This document shows positions 22,005-28,779 of a DNA stretch of 33,048 bases, in pieces. Positions within the stretch are counted from its first letter, which is position 1. The number at the start of each line of letters is the position of its first letter. The position numbers and the translations under genes were made by a program. Under the pieces are notes generated by a model. That model saw only the letters and a program-made list of their open reading frames with translations, was not told where the DNA came from and ran no database searches. The stretch comes from an uncultured Oscillibacter sp. (lineage in GTDB: Bacteria; Bacillota; Clostridia; Oscillospirales; Oscillospiraceae), in contig NZ_CAJULS010000012.1 of the NCBI RefSeq assembly GCF_910587525.1, positions 1 through 33,048 of the forward strand. The letters are read 5' to 3'.

Positions 22005-22034
22005 AACAAAAAACCCACGCCATCTCCGGCGTGG
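22005..22034 (-). terminator. Terminator of the 27-residue peptide gene
   Basis: Minus strand: stem CCACGCC/GGCGTGG (22028-22034 with 22015-22021), then GTTTTTTGTTTTT. Confidence 0.8.
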
Positions 22035-22046
22035 TGTCACGGGTTT

Positions 22047-22130
22047 TTACCGCTCACTTTCGGACCAGGTCTCATCTACGAAAATCAGGTCGTCCACGTC
22101 GCCATATACTGGGTACTTGATATCTTTCAT
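22047..22130 (-). CDS. 27-residue acidic peptide gene, own promoter and terminator
   Basis: The frame ATG (22130) to TAA (22047-22049) encodes 27 residues, beginning MKDIKYPVYGDVDD and ending ETWSESER. The charge is strongly negative, there is no hydrophobic segment, and one Trp is present. The start has AAAGGAG nine bases upstream. A near-consensus promoter and a strong terminator enclose exactly this frame, which argues that it is expressed. It is not an ordinary attenuator leader, because no gene follows on the same strand before the terminator. It could be a small regulator, a toxin or antitoxin, or a RiPP-like precursor without neighbours; nothing recognised. Confidence 0.6.
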   Translation of the reverse strand: MKDIKYPVYGDVDDLIFVDETWSESER

Positions 22131-22169
22131 ATCGGTTTTCTCCTTTCTTTAATCTTTAGGACTATATAG

Positions 22170-22198
22170 ATTATAACATGAATTTTTCCAAATTGCAA
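22170..22198 (-). promoter_or_regulatory. Strong promoter of the 27-residue peptide gene
   Basis: Minus strand: -35 TTGCAA (22193-22198), -10 TATAAT (22170-22175), 17-bp spacer, about 40 bases before the start codon. Confidence 0.82.
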
Positions 22199-22389
22199 GC
22201 ACAATTTATGGTAAAATTGCTAAAGGGCAACCTCTTATCTTGTGGGGACACCCAACTATTGCGCTCCAAGAGCCAGGAAAGTGCGATTTCCCCAGAGGCT
22301 CCCCCCGTTCTTTGTGTATTTTTTCTCTCGCAATGAAACAGCCCATTGTGCTATAATCCATAATCATATATAATTAGGAGGAGGCGTTC

Positions 22390-23253
22390 GTGGTCATGGC
22401 AAACCGTTCCAAAAGGCGCCGTCCCCTGCGGACGCTGCTGATCCTGGCGGCGGCAGCCCTTCTGACCGCCCTGTTTGTCCGCTGGGACAACACGGCTTTG
22501 CAGGTCACCCATTTCGAGCCGGTTTTTACCGGACTGCCGGAGGGCTTTGACGGCTGCCGCCTGGTGGTGCTCAGCGACCTCCACGGTGGGGAGTTCGGCC
22601 CGGAAAATCAGGAGCTTTTCGCCGCTGCGGCAGAGGCCGCGCCGGACTATATCTTTTATCTGGGGGACCTGGAGGACCTGTACCGGGGCCCCAGGGAGGG
22701 CTACGCGGAGGAGGTGGCCCGGGGCCTCTCGGCCATCGCGCCGCTGTACTATGTGACAGGCAACCACGAGTGGGCCATCGGCGGTGTGCCGGAGCTGAAA
22801 GCGCGCCTGGAATCCTGCGGAGCCCAGGTACTGAGCAACGAGTTTGCCACCCTGGAGCGGAACGGAGACACGGTGGTTCTGGCAGGCATTGACGACCCCA
22901 ACGGCTATGCCGACCAGAAGACGCCGGAGCAGGTGGCGGCGGAGATCTACGCCGCCCATGGGGACCCCTTCTGGATGCTGCTGGCCCACCGGAACAATGA
23001 GTTCGCGGAGCAGTACAGCCTGCTGGGGGCGGATCTGGTGCTGTCGGGCCACGGCCACGGGGGAATCATCCGCCTGCCCTTCACAGACGGGCTCTTGTCC
23101 GTGGAGCGGACGTTTTTTCCCTCCTACACGGCGGGGCTCTATGAGGAGAACGGCTCGGCGCTGTTTGTCACCCGGGGCCTGGGGAATTCCGGACCCACGT
23201 TCCGGCTGTTCAACCGCCCGGAGGTTGCGGTGGTGACCCTGCGGTCATCTTAG
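22390..23253 (+). CDS. Membrane-anchored calcineurin-like metallophosphoesterase
   Basis: 287 residues. The start is GTG 22390, six bases after AGGAGGAG; ATG 22396 is the alternative. A basic N-terminus (NRSKRRR) and one hydrophobic segment (residues about 16-33) anchor it, with the enzyme probably outside. Metal-site motifs in order are SDLHGG, YLGDLED, GNHEW, LAHRN and GHGHGG, the complete set of the YkuE/UDP-diacylglucosamine-hydrolase-like group. The substrate is unknown; YkuE-type proteins act at the cell envelope. A -10-like TATAAT lies at 22352-22357. Confidence 0.92.
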   Translation: MVMANRSKRRRPLRTLLILAAAALLTALFVRWDNTALQVTHFEPVFTGLPEGFDGCRLVVLSDLHGGEFGPENQELFAAAAEAAPDYIFYLGDLEDLYRGPREGYAEEVARGLSAIAPLYYVTGNHEWAIGGVPELKARLESCGAQVLSNEFATLERNGDTVVLAGIDDPNGYADQKTPEQVAAEIYAAHGDPFWMLLAHRNNEFAEQYSLLGADLVLSGHGHGGIIRLPFTDGLLSVERTFFPSYTAGLYEENGSALFVTRGLGNSGPTFRLFNRPEVAVVTLRSS

Positions 23254-23451
23254 GAAGTCCTGAATAGCCAGGGGCTCCCAGGCCCGGCGGGCGCCGGAGA
23301 GGTTCATGCCCAGGCACAGGCCCTGGTAGAAGGAATAAAGGCCCTGTGCGAGCACGGGATTTTTTCCGATGTATTCGGACCAGTTTTCCGGGTCCGGGAT
23401 GGTGCCCCAGTTGTAATAGAGCTGTTCCACAACTTCTGGAATGTCATTCAT
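23245..23451 (-). CDS. Small acidic protein divergent from XRE regulator, unknown
   Basis: 68 residues: MNDIPEVVEQLYYNWGTIPDPENW at the start and SFYQGLCLGMNLSGARRAWEPLAIQ near the end. It has no signal or membrane segment. The start ATG has GGAGG seven bases upstream. Its end overlaps the phosphoesterase stop tail-to-tail by 9 bases. It shares a short operator region with the divergent XRE gene at 23523, so the two probably form a regulated pair. No family recognised. Confidence 0.7.
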   Translation of the reverse strand: MNDIPEVVEQLYYNWGTIPDPENWSEYIGKNPVLAQGLYSFYQGLCLGMNLSGARRAWEPLAIQDFLR

Positions 23452-23469
23452 AGCATTACCTCCAAATAC

Positions 23470-23508
23470 ATAGTTTTTCGTATGTTGTTATATTATACGT
23501 TTTCGTAT
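23470..23508. promoter_or_regulatory. Two related operator palindromes between divergent genes
   Basis: ATAGTTTTTCGTAT (23470-23483) and ATACGTTTTCGTAT (23495-23508) are near-identical 14-bp dyads 25 bp apart. A minus-strand -35 TTGACA (23508-23513) abuts the second. They are the likely binding sites of the XRE protein encoded next door. Confidence 0.65.
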
Positions 23509-23522
23509 GTCAAGGGGGATTT

Positions 23523-23750
23523 ATGGATTTTGCAGAGAGAATCCGGAGGCTCCGGAGGGCAGAACATCTGACACAGGCTGCGCTTGCCCCAAAGATTGGC
23601 TTGACTACCCGCGGGTATCAGGATATGGAATTGGGCTCCCTGCCAAGGTATGAGAATCTGCTCCGGATTGCAGACTACTATGATGTTTCCGTTGACTGGC
23701 TCATGGGCCGGACTGAGGACCGGTATGCCCACCGGCGTAAACCGGAGTAA
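23523..23750 (+). CDS. Small XRE-family HTH regulator
   Basis: 75 residues, almost wholly a lambda-repressor-like HTH: FAERIRRLRRAEHLTQAALA, then LTTRGYQDMELGSLPRYENLLRIADYYDVSVDWLMG. The DVSVDWLMGRT ending is typical of this family in Firmicutes. The start follows AAGGGGG. Divergent from the 68-residue gene over a shared operator region; it may be an autorepressor or the antitoxin-like half of a pair. Confidence 0.9.
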   Translation: MDFAERIRRLRRAEHLTQAALAPKIGLTTRGYQDMELGSLPRYENLLRIADYYDVSVDWLMGRTEDRYAHRRKPE

Positions 23751-23812
23751 GTGCTCGCCCTGACGGGCGGGGGAGAATTCAGCCATGGTGATGGCTGGGC
23801 AATACGCCCCCA

Positions 23813-23848
23813 TTTTCTTTTTTCTCCGCTTGTGGAGAAAAAAGAAAA
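23813..23848. other. 15-bp perfect hairpin in the mnmG leader
   Basis: Arms 23813-23827 and 23834-23848 are exactly complementary pyrimidine- and purine-rich runs with a six-base loop. There is no T-run, so it is not a standard terminator. The other 200 bases between 23751 and 23991 hold no gene; the frame continues into mnmG but lacks a site before 23992. Confidence 0.6.
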
Positions 23849-23991
23849 CCCTCCAGAGGGCCCTCTCGCCGCTTCGCGGTTCACCTTGGCGAAGCCGTAC
23901 ACCCCCCGCCCGCGGCGTGAAACCCCCCGTCCCGCCCCCGTGGGGCGGCATCCCCCGTCTCCCCGCCAGGGAGACTTTTCAAGGAGCACCT

Positions 23992-25857
23992 ATGCAGGAA
24001 TTTCTCGCAGGAAAATTCGATATCGCCGTCATCGGCGCAGGCCACGCCGGCATTGAGGCCGCCCTGGCCGCCGCCCGCCTGGGGGCGGAAACCATCGTTT
24101 TCACGGTCAATTTAGACGCCGTGGGCAATATGCCCTGCAACCCCGCTGTCGGCGGCACCGGCAAAGGCCATTTGGTCCGGGAGCTGGACGCCCTGGGGGG
24201 CGAGATGGCCCGGGCCGCCGACGCGTGCTGCATCCAGTACCGCCTGCTGAACAAGGGCAAGGGACCCGCCGTCTGGTCCCTCCGTGCCCAGGCGGACCGG
24301 CGGCGCTATCAGGCGTACATGAAACACGCCCTGGAGCGGCAGGAGCATTTGACCGTCCGCCAGGGGGAGGTGACGGAGATCCGCGCCGAAAACGGCGCCG
24401 TCTCCGCCGTCGTCCTGGCCACCGGGGCCGTGTTTGAGGCAAAGGCTGTCGTCCTAGCCACCGGGACTTACCTCTCCGGCCGCACCATTGTGGGCGAGTG
24501 GGTGGAGGACTCCGGCCCCGACGGGATGCACGCCGCCGCCCGGCTGACGGACTCCCTGAAAAAACTGGGTCTGCCCCTGCGGCGGTTCAAGACCGGCACC
24601 CCACCCCGGGTTAATGCCCGCACCGTGGACTTTGACGAGATGGAGCTCCAGCCCGGGGACCATCTGCCGGTGCCCTTTTCCTACGCCACGGCGGACCCGC
24701 CGGAGAACAAGGCGGTCTGCTGGCTCACCTGGACCACGGAGGAGACCAGGCGGATCGTCCAGGAGAACCTGGACCGGGCTCCCATGTACTCCGGCCTCAT
24801 CGAAGGCGTGGGGCCCCGGTACTGCCCCTCCTTTGAGACCAAGATCGTCCGCTTTCCGGACAAGCTCCGGCACCAGCTGTTTGTGGAGCCCATGGGGCTG
24901 GACACGGAGGAGCTGTACATCCAGGGCTTTTCCTCCTCCATGCCAGAGGAGGTGCAGATTCAAATGCTTCACAGCGTGCCGGGTCTCCGCCGCGCCGTCA
25001 TGACCCGGCCCGCCTACGCCATTGAATACGACTGCGTTGACCCCCTGGCCCTGGCCCCCACCCTGGAGGTGAAGGCCCTGCCGGGGCTGTACGGGGCTGG
25101 GCAGTTCAACGGCTCCTCCGGATACGAGGAGGCGGCGGTCCAGGGCTTCTGCGCCGGGGTCAACGCTGCCCGGAAGCTTCGGGGGCAGCCCCCCTTCATC
25201 CTCTCCCGGTCGGAGGCCTATATCGGGACCCTGATCGACGATTTGGTGACCAAGGGCACTGATGAGCCCTACCGCATCATGACCTCCCGCAGCGAGTACC
25301 GCCTTTTGCTCCGGCAGGACAACGCCGACCTGCGGCTGACGAAGCGGGGCTATGAGATCGGCCTGGTACCGGAGAAGCGGCTGCGGGCTGTGGAGGAGAA
25401 GTATGCGGCGGTGGAGGCGGAGATCAAGCGATTGACCCACACCGGCGTGCCGCCCTCTCCGGCGTTGTCCGCCTTTCTGGCGGAGCGGGGAACCGGCGGC
25501 GCCGCCGACGGCTGTTCCCTCATCGCCCTGCTGCGGCGGCCCCAGCTGCACTATGAGGAGCTGATTTCCTTTGACCCCGGCCGGCCGGACCTGCCTCCGG
25601 ACGTGCGGGAGCAAGTGGAGATCTCGGTCAAATACGAGGGCTATATCCAGCGCCAGCAAAAGCAGGTGGAGGACTTCCGGAAGATGGAGTCCCATAAGCT
25701 GCCGCCGGATCTGGATTACAGCGCCATTCAGGGGCTTCGTCTGGAGGCCCGGGAGAAGCTGGCGGCGGTGCGGCCCCTGGATCTGGGACAGGCGTCCCGC
25801 ATCTCCGGCGTGTCCCCGGCGGACATCGCGGTGCTGATGATTGATCTGGAGCGCTGA
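23992..25857 (+). CDS. mnmG: tRNA uridine-5-carboxymethylaminomethyl modification enzyme MnmG
   Basis: 621 residues, normal length. The Rossmann FAD site is at 12-22 (VIGAGHAGIEAA). NPAVGGTGKGHLVRELDALGG follows, then GTYLSGRTIVGE, RFKTGTPPRVN, the GLYGAGQFNGSSGYEEAAVQG block, and a C-terminal helical tRNA/MnmE-binding domain ending HPADIAVLMIDLER-like. With MnmE it installs cmnm5 at U34 of wobble tRNAs, using FAD and NADH. The frame is open 207 bases further upstream, but that extension is Pro/Arg-rich junk; AAGGAG five bases before ATG 23992 fixes the start. MnmE is not next to it in this window. Confidence 0.96.
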   Translation: MQEFLAGKFDIAVIGAGHAGIEAALAAARLGAETIVFTVNLDAVGNMPCNPAVGGTGKGHLVRELDALGGEMARAADACCIQYRLLNKGKGPAVWSLRAQADRRRYQAYMKHALERQEHLTVRQGEVTEIRAENGAVSAVVLATGAVFEAKAVVLATGTYLSGRTIVGEWVEDSGPDGMHAAARLTDSLKKLGLPLRRFKTGTPPRVNARTVDFDEMELQPGDHLPVPFSYATADPPENKAVCWLTWTTEETRRIVQENLDRAPMYSGLIEGVGPRYCPSFETKIVRFPDKLRHQLFVEPMGLDTEELYIQGFSSSMPEEVQIQMLHSVPGLRRAVMTRPAYAIEYDCVDPLALAPTLEVKALPGLYGAGQFNGSSGYEEAAVQGFCAGVNAARKLRGQPPFILSRSEAYIGTLIDDLVTKGTDEPYRIMTSRSEYRLLLRQDNADLRLTKRGYEIGLVPEKRLRAVEEKYAAVEAEIKRLTHTGVPPSPALSAFLAERGTGGAADGCSLIALLRRPQLHYEELISFDPGRPDLPPDVREQVEISVKYEGYIQRQQKQVEDFRKMESHKLPPDLDYSAIQGLRLEAREKLAAVRPLDLGQASRISGVSPADIAVLMIDLER

Positions 25858-25983
25858 CGCTGCCTCTCCGGCTGCGCTTGGGAAATTTCAAGTGCCGGTA
25901 AAATACCAGTGCAGTATTGACGGCATTCCGGTTACAATATCATAAATAAACCGCTTAACAAAAGAAAGTTGAGGATCACCTGA

Positions 25984-26883
25984 ATGAACGGGATTAAAAA
26001 TGTAGCCATGGTCACCGTCTGCGGCCGGCCCAACGTGGGCAAGTCCAGCCTCACCAACGCTCTGGTGGGGGAAAAGGTGGCCATTGTCTCCAACAAGGCC
26101 CAGACAACGCGAAACCGCATCTACGGCGTGGTGAACCGGGGGGATACCCAATATATCCTGCTGGACACCCCGGGCCTCCACCGGCCCAAATCCGCCCTGG
26201 GGGACTATATGGTGAGGGTGGTCACTGCCAGCCTCAGCGATGTGGACTGCGCCCTTCTGCTGGTAGAGCCCATCCCCCACGTAGGCGGACCGGAAAAGGC
26301 CCTGATCGACCGTGTCCGGGAGGAGAAGATCCCCTGTATTTTGTGCATCAACAAGATCGACACCGTGGAGCCGGCGGAGCTGCTGCCGGTGATCGCCGCC
26401 TATAACGCGGTCTGGGACAGCTTTGACGCCATCATCCCCATCTCCGCCCACACCGGCAGCGGCCTGGACGACCTGATGAAGGAATTGCGGAAGTACGCCT
26501 CCGAGGGCCCCCAGCTCTTCCCCGACGGCCAGACCAGCGACCAGCCGGAGCGGCAGGTCATGGGGGAGCTGCTGCGGGAAAAGCTCTTGCTGTGCCTGGA
26601 CAAGGAGATCCCCCACGGCACCGCCGTGGAGATCACCAAATTCTCCGAACGGGACTCCGGCGTCATTGATGTGGAGGCCACCATCTACTGTGAGAAGTCC
26701 AGCCACAAGGGCATCATCATTGGCAAGCAGGGAGCCATGCTGAAAAAGATCAGCTCCATGGCCCGGCATGATATGGAGCGGTTTATGGGCGCCAAAATAT
26801 ACCTGGAGACCTGGGTAAAGGTCAAGGAGAATTGGAGAGACAACGTAAACTACGTCCGGAACCTGGGCTACCGGGAAGATTAA
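25984..26883 (+). CDS. era: GTPase Era
   Basis: 299 residues. G1 GRPNVGKS (14-21), switch I around T41-T42 (KAQTTRNRI), G3 DTPG (61-64), G4 NKID (123-126), and SAHTG as G5. The C-terminal KH domain carries IIIGKQGAMLKKI (about 244-257), which binds the 3' end of 16S rRNA during 30S assembly. The start has a modest GAGG site. TTGACG at 25917-25922 and an AT-rich stretch behind it may form a promoter, but spacing is poor. Confidence 0.97.
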   Translation: MNGIKNVAMVTVCGRPNVGKSSLTNALVGEKVAIVSNKAQTTRNRIYGVVNRGDTQYILLDTPGLHRPKSALGDYMVRVVTASLSDVDCALLLVEPIPHVGGPEKALIDRVREEKIPCILCINKIDTVEPAELLPVIAAYNAVWDSFDAIIPISAHTGSGLDDLMKELRKYASEGPQLFPDGQTSDQPERQVMGELLREKLLLCLDKEIPHGTAVEITKFSERDSGVIDVEATIYCEKSSHKGIIIGKQGAMLKKISSMARHDMERFMGAKIYLETWVKVKENWRDNVNYVRNLGYRED

Positions 26884-26900
26884 AAGGGGTAGTTTTCGTG

Positions 26901-27229
26901 ATGCGCGACCCAGCAAAGACGGTGTGCGCCATGGCCGATAAGGCCAAAACCGCCTTTCTCAGCGAGATCGACGGCTAGTGCTGTCCCACTGCCCGGGCCA
27001 TGTTGGCCCCAAGAGAGCGGGAGGGCATCCGGATATTCTGGTTCAGTACCAACACCCCCTCTCAGAAGGTGGCAGCCTTTCGGGAAAATCCGAGGGCCAG
27101 CATCTATTTTGTGGACCGGCTTTTTCCTGGGGCGGCACAGACCCGGACTACTGTGTGCTGAAATTCAGGGCGGAAAAGGGCCGATATTACACCAGTTTCA
27201 AATCGGAGAATTTTTTGATTCCAGATTGA
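26901..27229 (+). pseudogene. Decayed pyridoxamine 5'-phosphate oxidase-like gene
   Basis: The pieces are family-like but lie in different frames. An ATG at 26901 gives VCAMADKAKTAFLSEIDG and then TAG (26976-26978). Another frame continues with AMLAPRERDGIR-like sequence, FWFSTNTPSQKVAAFRENPRASIYFVD. A third frame gives TDPDYCVLKFRAEKGRYYTSF and ends at 27229. Between the second and third pieces about 40 residues of the usual fold are missing. At least two frame disruptions and an internal deletion are therefore present, so no functional protein is expected. Confidence 0.82.
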
Positions 27230-27294
27230 CCGGACATTTCCAGCCATAGTTTTCGCGCCTTTTCGCAGACTAACTCCAAAAGGAGGTCTGCGCG

Positions 27295-27411
27295 ATGCTG
27301 AATCAAATGGAGCCCGCTCCGCTGTGGGAGCTGTTCTGCCTGACCGGTGAGCCTTTGGCCTATATGCTCTACCGGTCAATCGAGGACGGAATCGAAAACA
27401 ATCTGTACTGA
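27295..27411 (+). CDS. YqzL-like microprotein between era and recO
   Basis: 38 residues, MLNQMEPAPLWELFCLTGEP then AYMLYRSIEDG. The pattern W-x-x-F-x-x-T-G-x-x-x-x-Y-x-x-Y matches the tiny YqzL family, which in Bacillus sits at exactly this place between era and recO. The start has AAAAGGAGG eight bases upstream. Function unknown. Both sequence pattern and position support the call. Confidence 0.8.
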   Translation: MLNQMEPAPLWELFCLTGEPLAYMLYRSIEDGIENNLY

Positions 27412-27451
27412 TCGGGGAGAAATATACTCCCCGTACATAGGAAGGAGCGCT

Positions 27452-28216
27452 GTGGCAGGGATGCCCCACATCGTCATACAGGGCCTGGTCCTCCGGGAGA
27501 CGGAGACGAAAGAGACGGACAAAATTTTGACTCTGCTGACAGCAGAGCGGGGCAAACTCTCTGTCATCGCCCGGGGCGTCCGCCGGAAGAGCTGCAAGTT
27601 CGCCGCCTGCGCCCAGTCCCTGGCCTGGTCCGAGTGGACCCTCTATCAAAAGGGCCAGTGGTACTACGCCAACGAGGGGACTACTCTGGAACTGTTTAAC
27701 GGCCTGCGGACCGATCTGGACGCCATGGCTTTGGGATTCTATTTCGCGGAGCTGACGGAGGCCGTCACCGCCGAGGAATCTCCCGCCGGGGAACTGCTGC
27801 GGCACCTTTTGAACGGGCTGTACGCCCTGGCCGTGCTGCGCAGGCCTCCGGCGCTGGTGAAGGCGGCCTTTGAGCTTAAACTGCTGTGCCTTGCAGGGTA
27901 CGAGCCCCTGGCGGACAGCTGCGCCTACTGCGGACGGCCGGAGCCGGAAAATCCCCAGCTGGATGTAATCCAGGGGGTGCTCCGCTGCGGCGCCTGCGGC
28001 GGCAGAGGGGGCGGGCGGTCCCTGCCCCTGTGCCCGGACGCCCTGTCGGCCCTGCGGCACATTGTCTACGGAGATCCCCGGCGGCTGTATTCCTTCCGGC
28101 TGGGGAAGGAGCCTCTGCGGCGGCTGTCCGCGGCGGCGGAGGCCTTCCTGAGTGCCCAGCTGGAGCGGGGATTCAAAACTCTGGACTTTTATAAGAGCAT
28201 TGCGGCTGACAATTGA
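27452..28216 (+). CDS. recO: DNA repair protein RecO
   Basis: 254 residues from GTG 27452 with AAGGAG directly upstream; ATG 27461 is too far from it. The N-terminal OB fold reads QGLVLRETETKETDKILTLLTAERGKLSVIARGVRR. A helical domain and a zinc site follow: CAYCG near 155 and CGACG near 185. RecO loads RecA on SSB-coated DNA together with RecR in the RecFOR pathway. The Gly-rich insert after CGACGGRGGG is slightly unusual. Confidence 0.94.
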   Translation: MAGMPHIVIQGLVLRETETKETDKILTLLTAERGKLSVIARGVRRKSCKFAACAQSLAWSEWTLYQKGQWYYANEGTTLELFNGLRTDLDAMALGFYFAELTEAVTAEESPAGELLRHLLNGLYALAVLRRPPALVKAAFELKLLCLAGYEPLADSCAYCGRPEPENPQLDVIQGVLRCGACGGRGGGRSLPLCPDALSALRHIVYGDPRRLYSFRLGKEPLRRLSAAAEAFLSAQLERGFKTLDFYKSIAADN

Positions 28217-28287
28217 CCATGTGGATACCCGGCTTGCTGAGTACATTTTGTTGATTTTTGATCTATTTATACATTTTGGAGTTTACA

Positions 28288-28758
28288 ATGACAGAGTTTG
28301 TCTTTGAATCTTACCGTTTAAGGGCAGACGCGGAGGCTACGCGGTCTTGGTACGGGGCCCGTCCTCTGCCCTGGGTCACCTGTGACTGCGCCGGATGCCG
28401 GAATTTTGTCCTGGCGGTCAAGACTCTTCCACCCGCTGTGACGGATTTCTTCGCCCGTCTGGGGCTGGACCTGGAGAAGCCGGCGGAGGTCTGTGTGGAC
28501 CATGCGGATCAAAAGAGCTGTCTCTACGGCAGCTGGTATCACCTGATTGGGGAACTGACGGCAGGCGACCCGCTCCCGGGACATCTGTGCGGGGAGTGGC
28601 TGACCCTGGCGGAGGATGTGGAGGCGGCTTTCAGCCCGGACTGCTACCTTCTGCCAAAGGACTTCCCCCTGCCCGGTCTCCAGCTGAATCTGGAGTGGCG
28701 TCTGCCCTGGCTTTTGGAAGAAAAAAATCCGTATTATGAAGAATGCGGCCACCGTTAA
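28288..28758 (+). CDS. Conserved-looking protein of unknown function with CxC-x2-C
   Basis: 156 residues, start ATG 28288 with GGAG six bases upstream. The N-terminal half contains SWYGARPLPWVTCDCAGCRNF, a CDCAGC cluster that could bind metal, then DLEKPAEVCVDHADQKSCLYGSWYHLIGEL. The C-terminal half is rich in Leu/Pro/Trp. No membrane segment or signal. It lies 21 bases before mutS2 and is probably co-transcribed with it. No family recognised. Confidence 0.75.
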   Translation: MTEFVFESYRLRADAEATRSWYGARPLPWVTCDCAGCRNFVLAVKTLPPAVTDFFARLGLDLEKPAEVCVDHADQKSCLYGSWYHLIGELTAGDPLPGHLCGEWLTLAEDVEAAFSPDCYLLPKDFPLPGLQLNLEWRLPWLLEEKNPYYEECGHR

Positions 28759-28779
28759 AGACATCTCGGAGGATGACCT

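Noticed and set aside
21767..22018. Open frames on both strands around 21767-22018 (61-83 codons)
   Set aside because: They pass through terminator hairpins at 21889-21924 and 22005-22034 and have no convincing ribosome sites.
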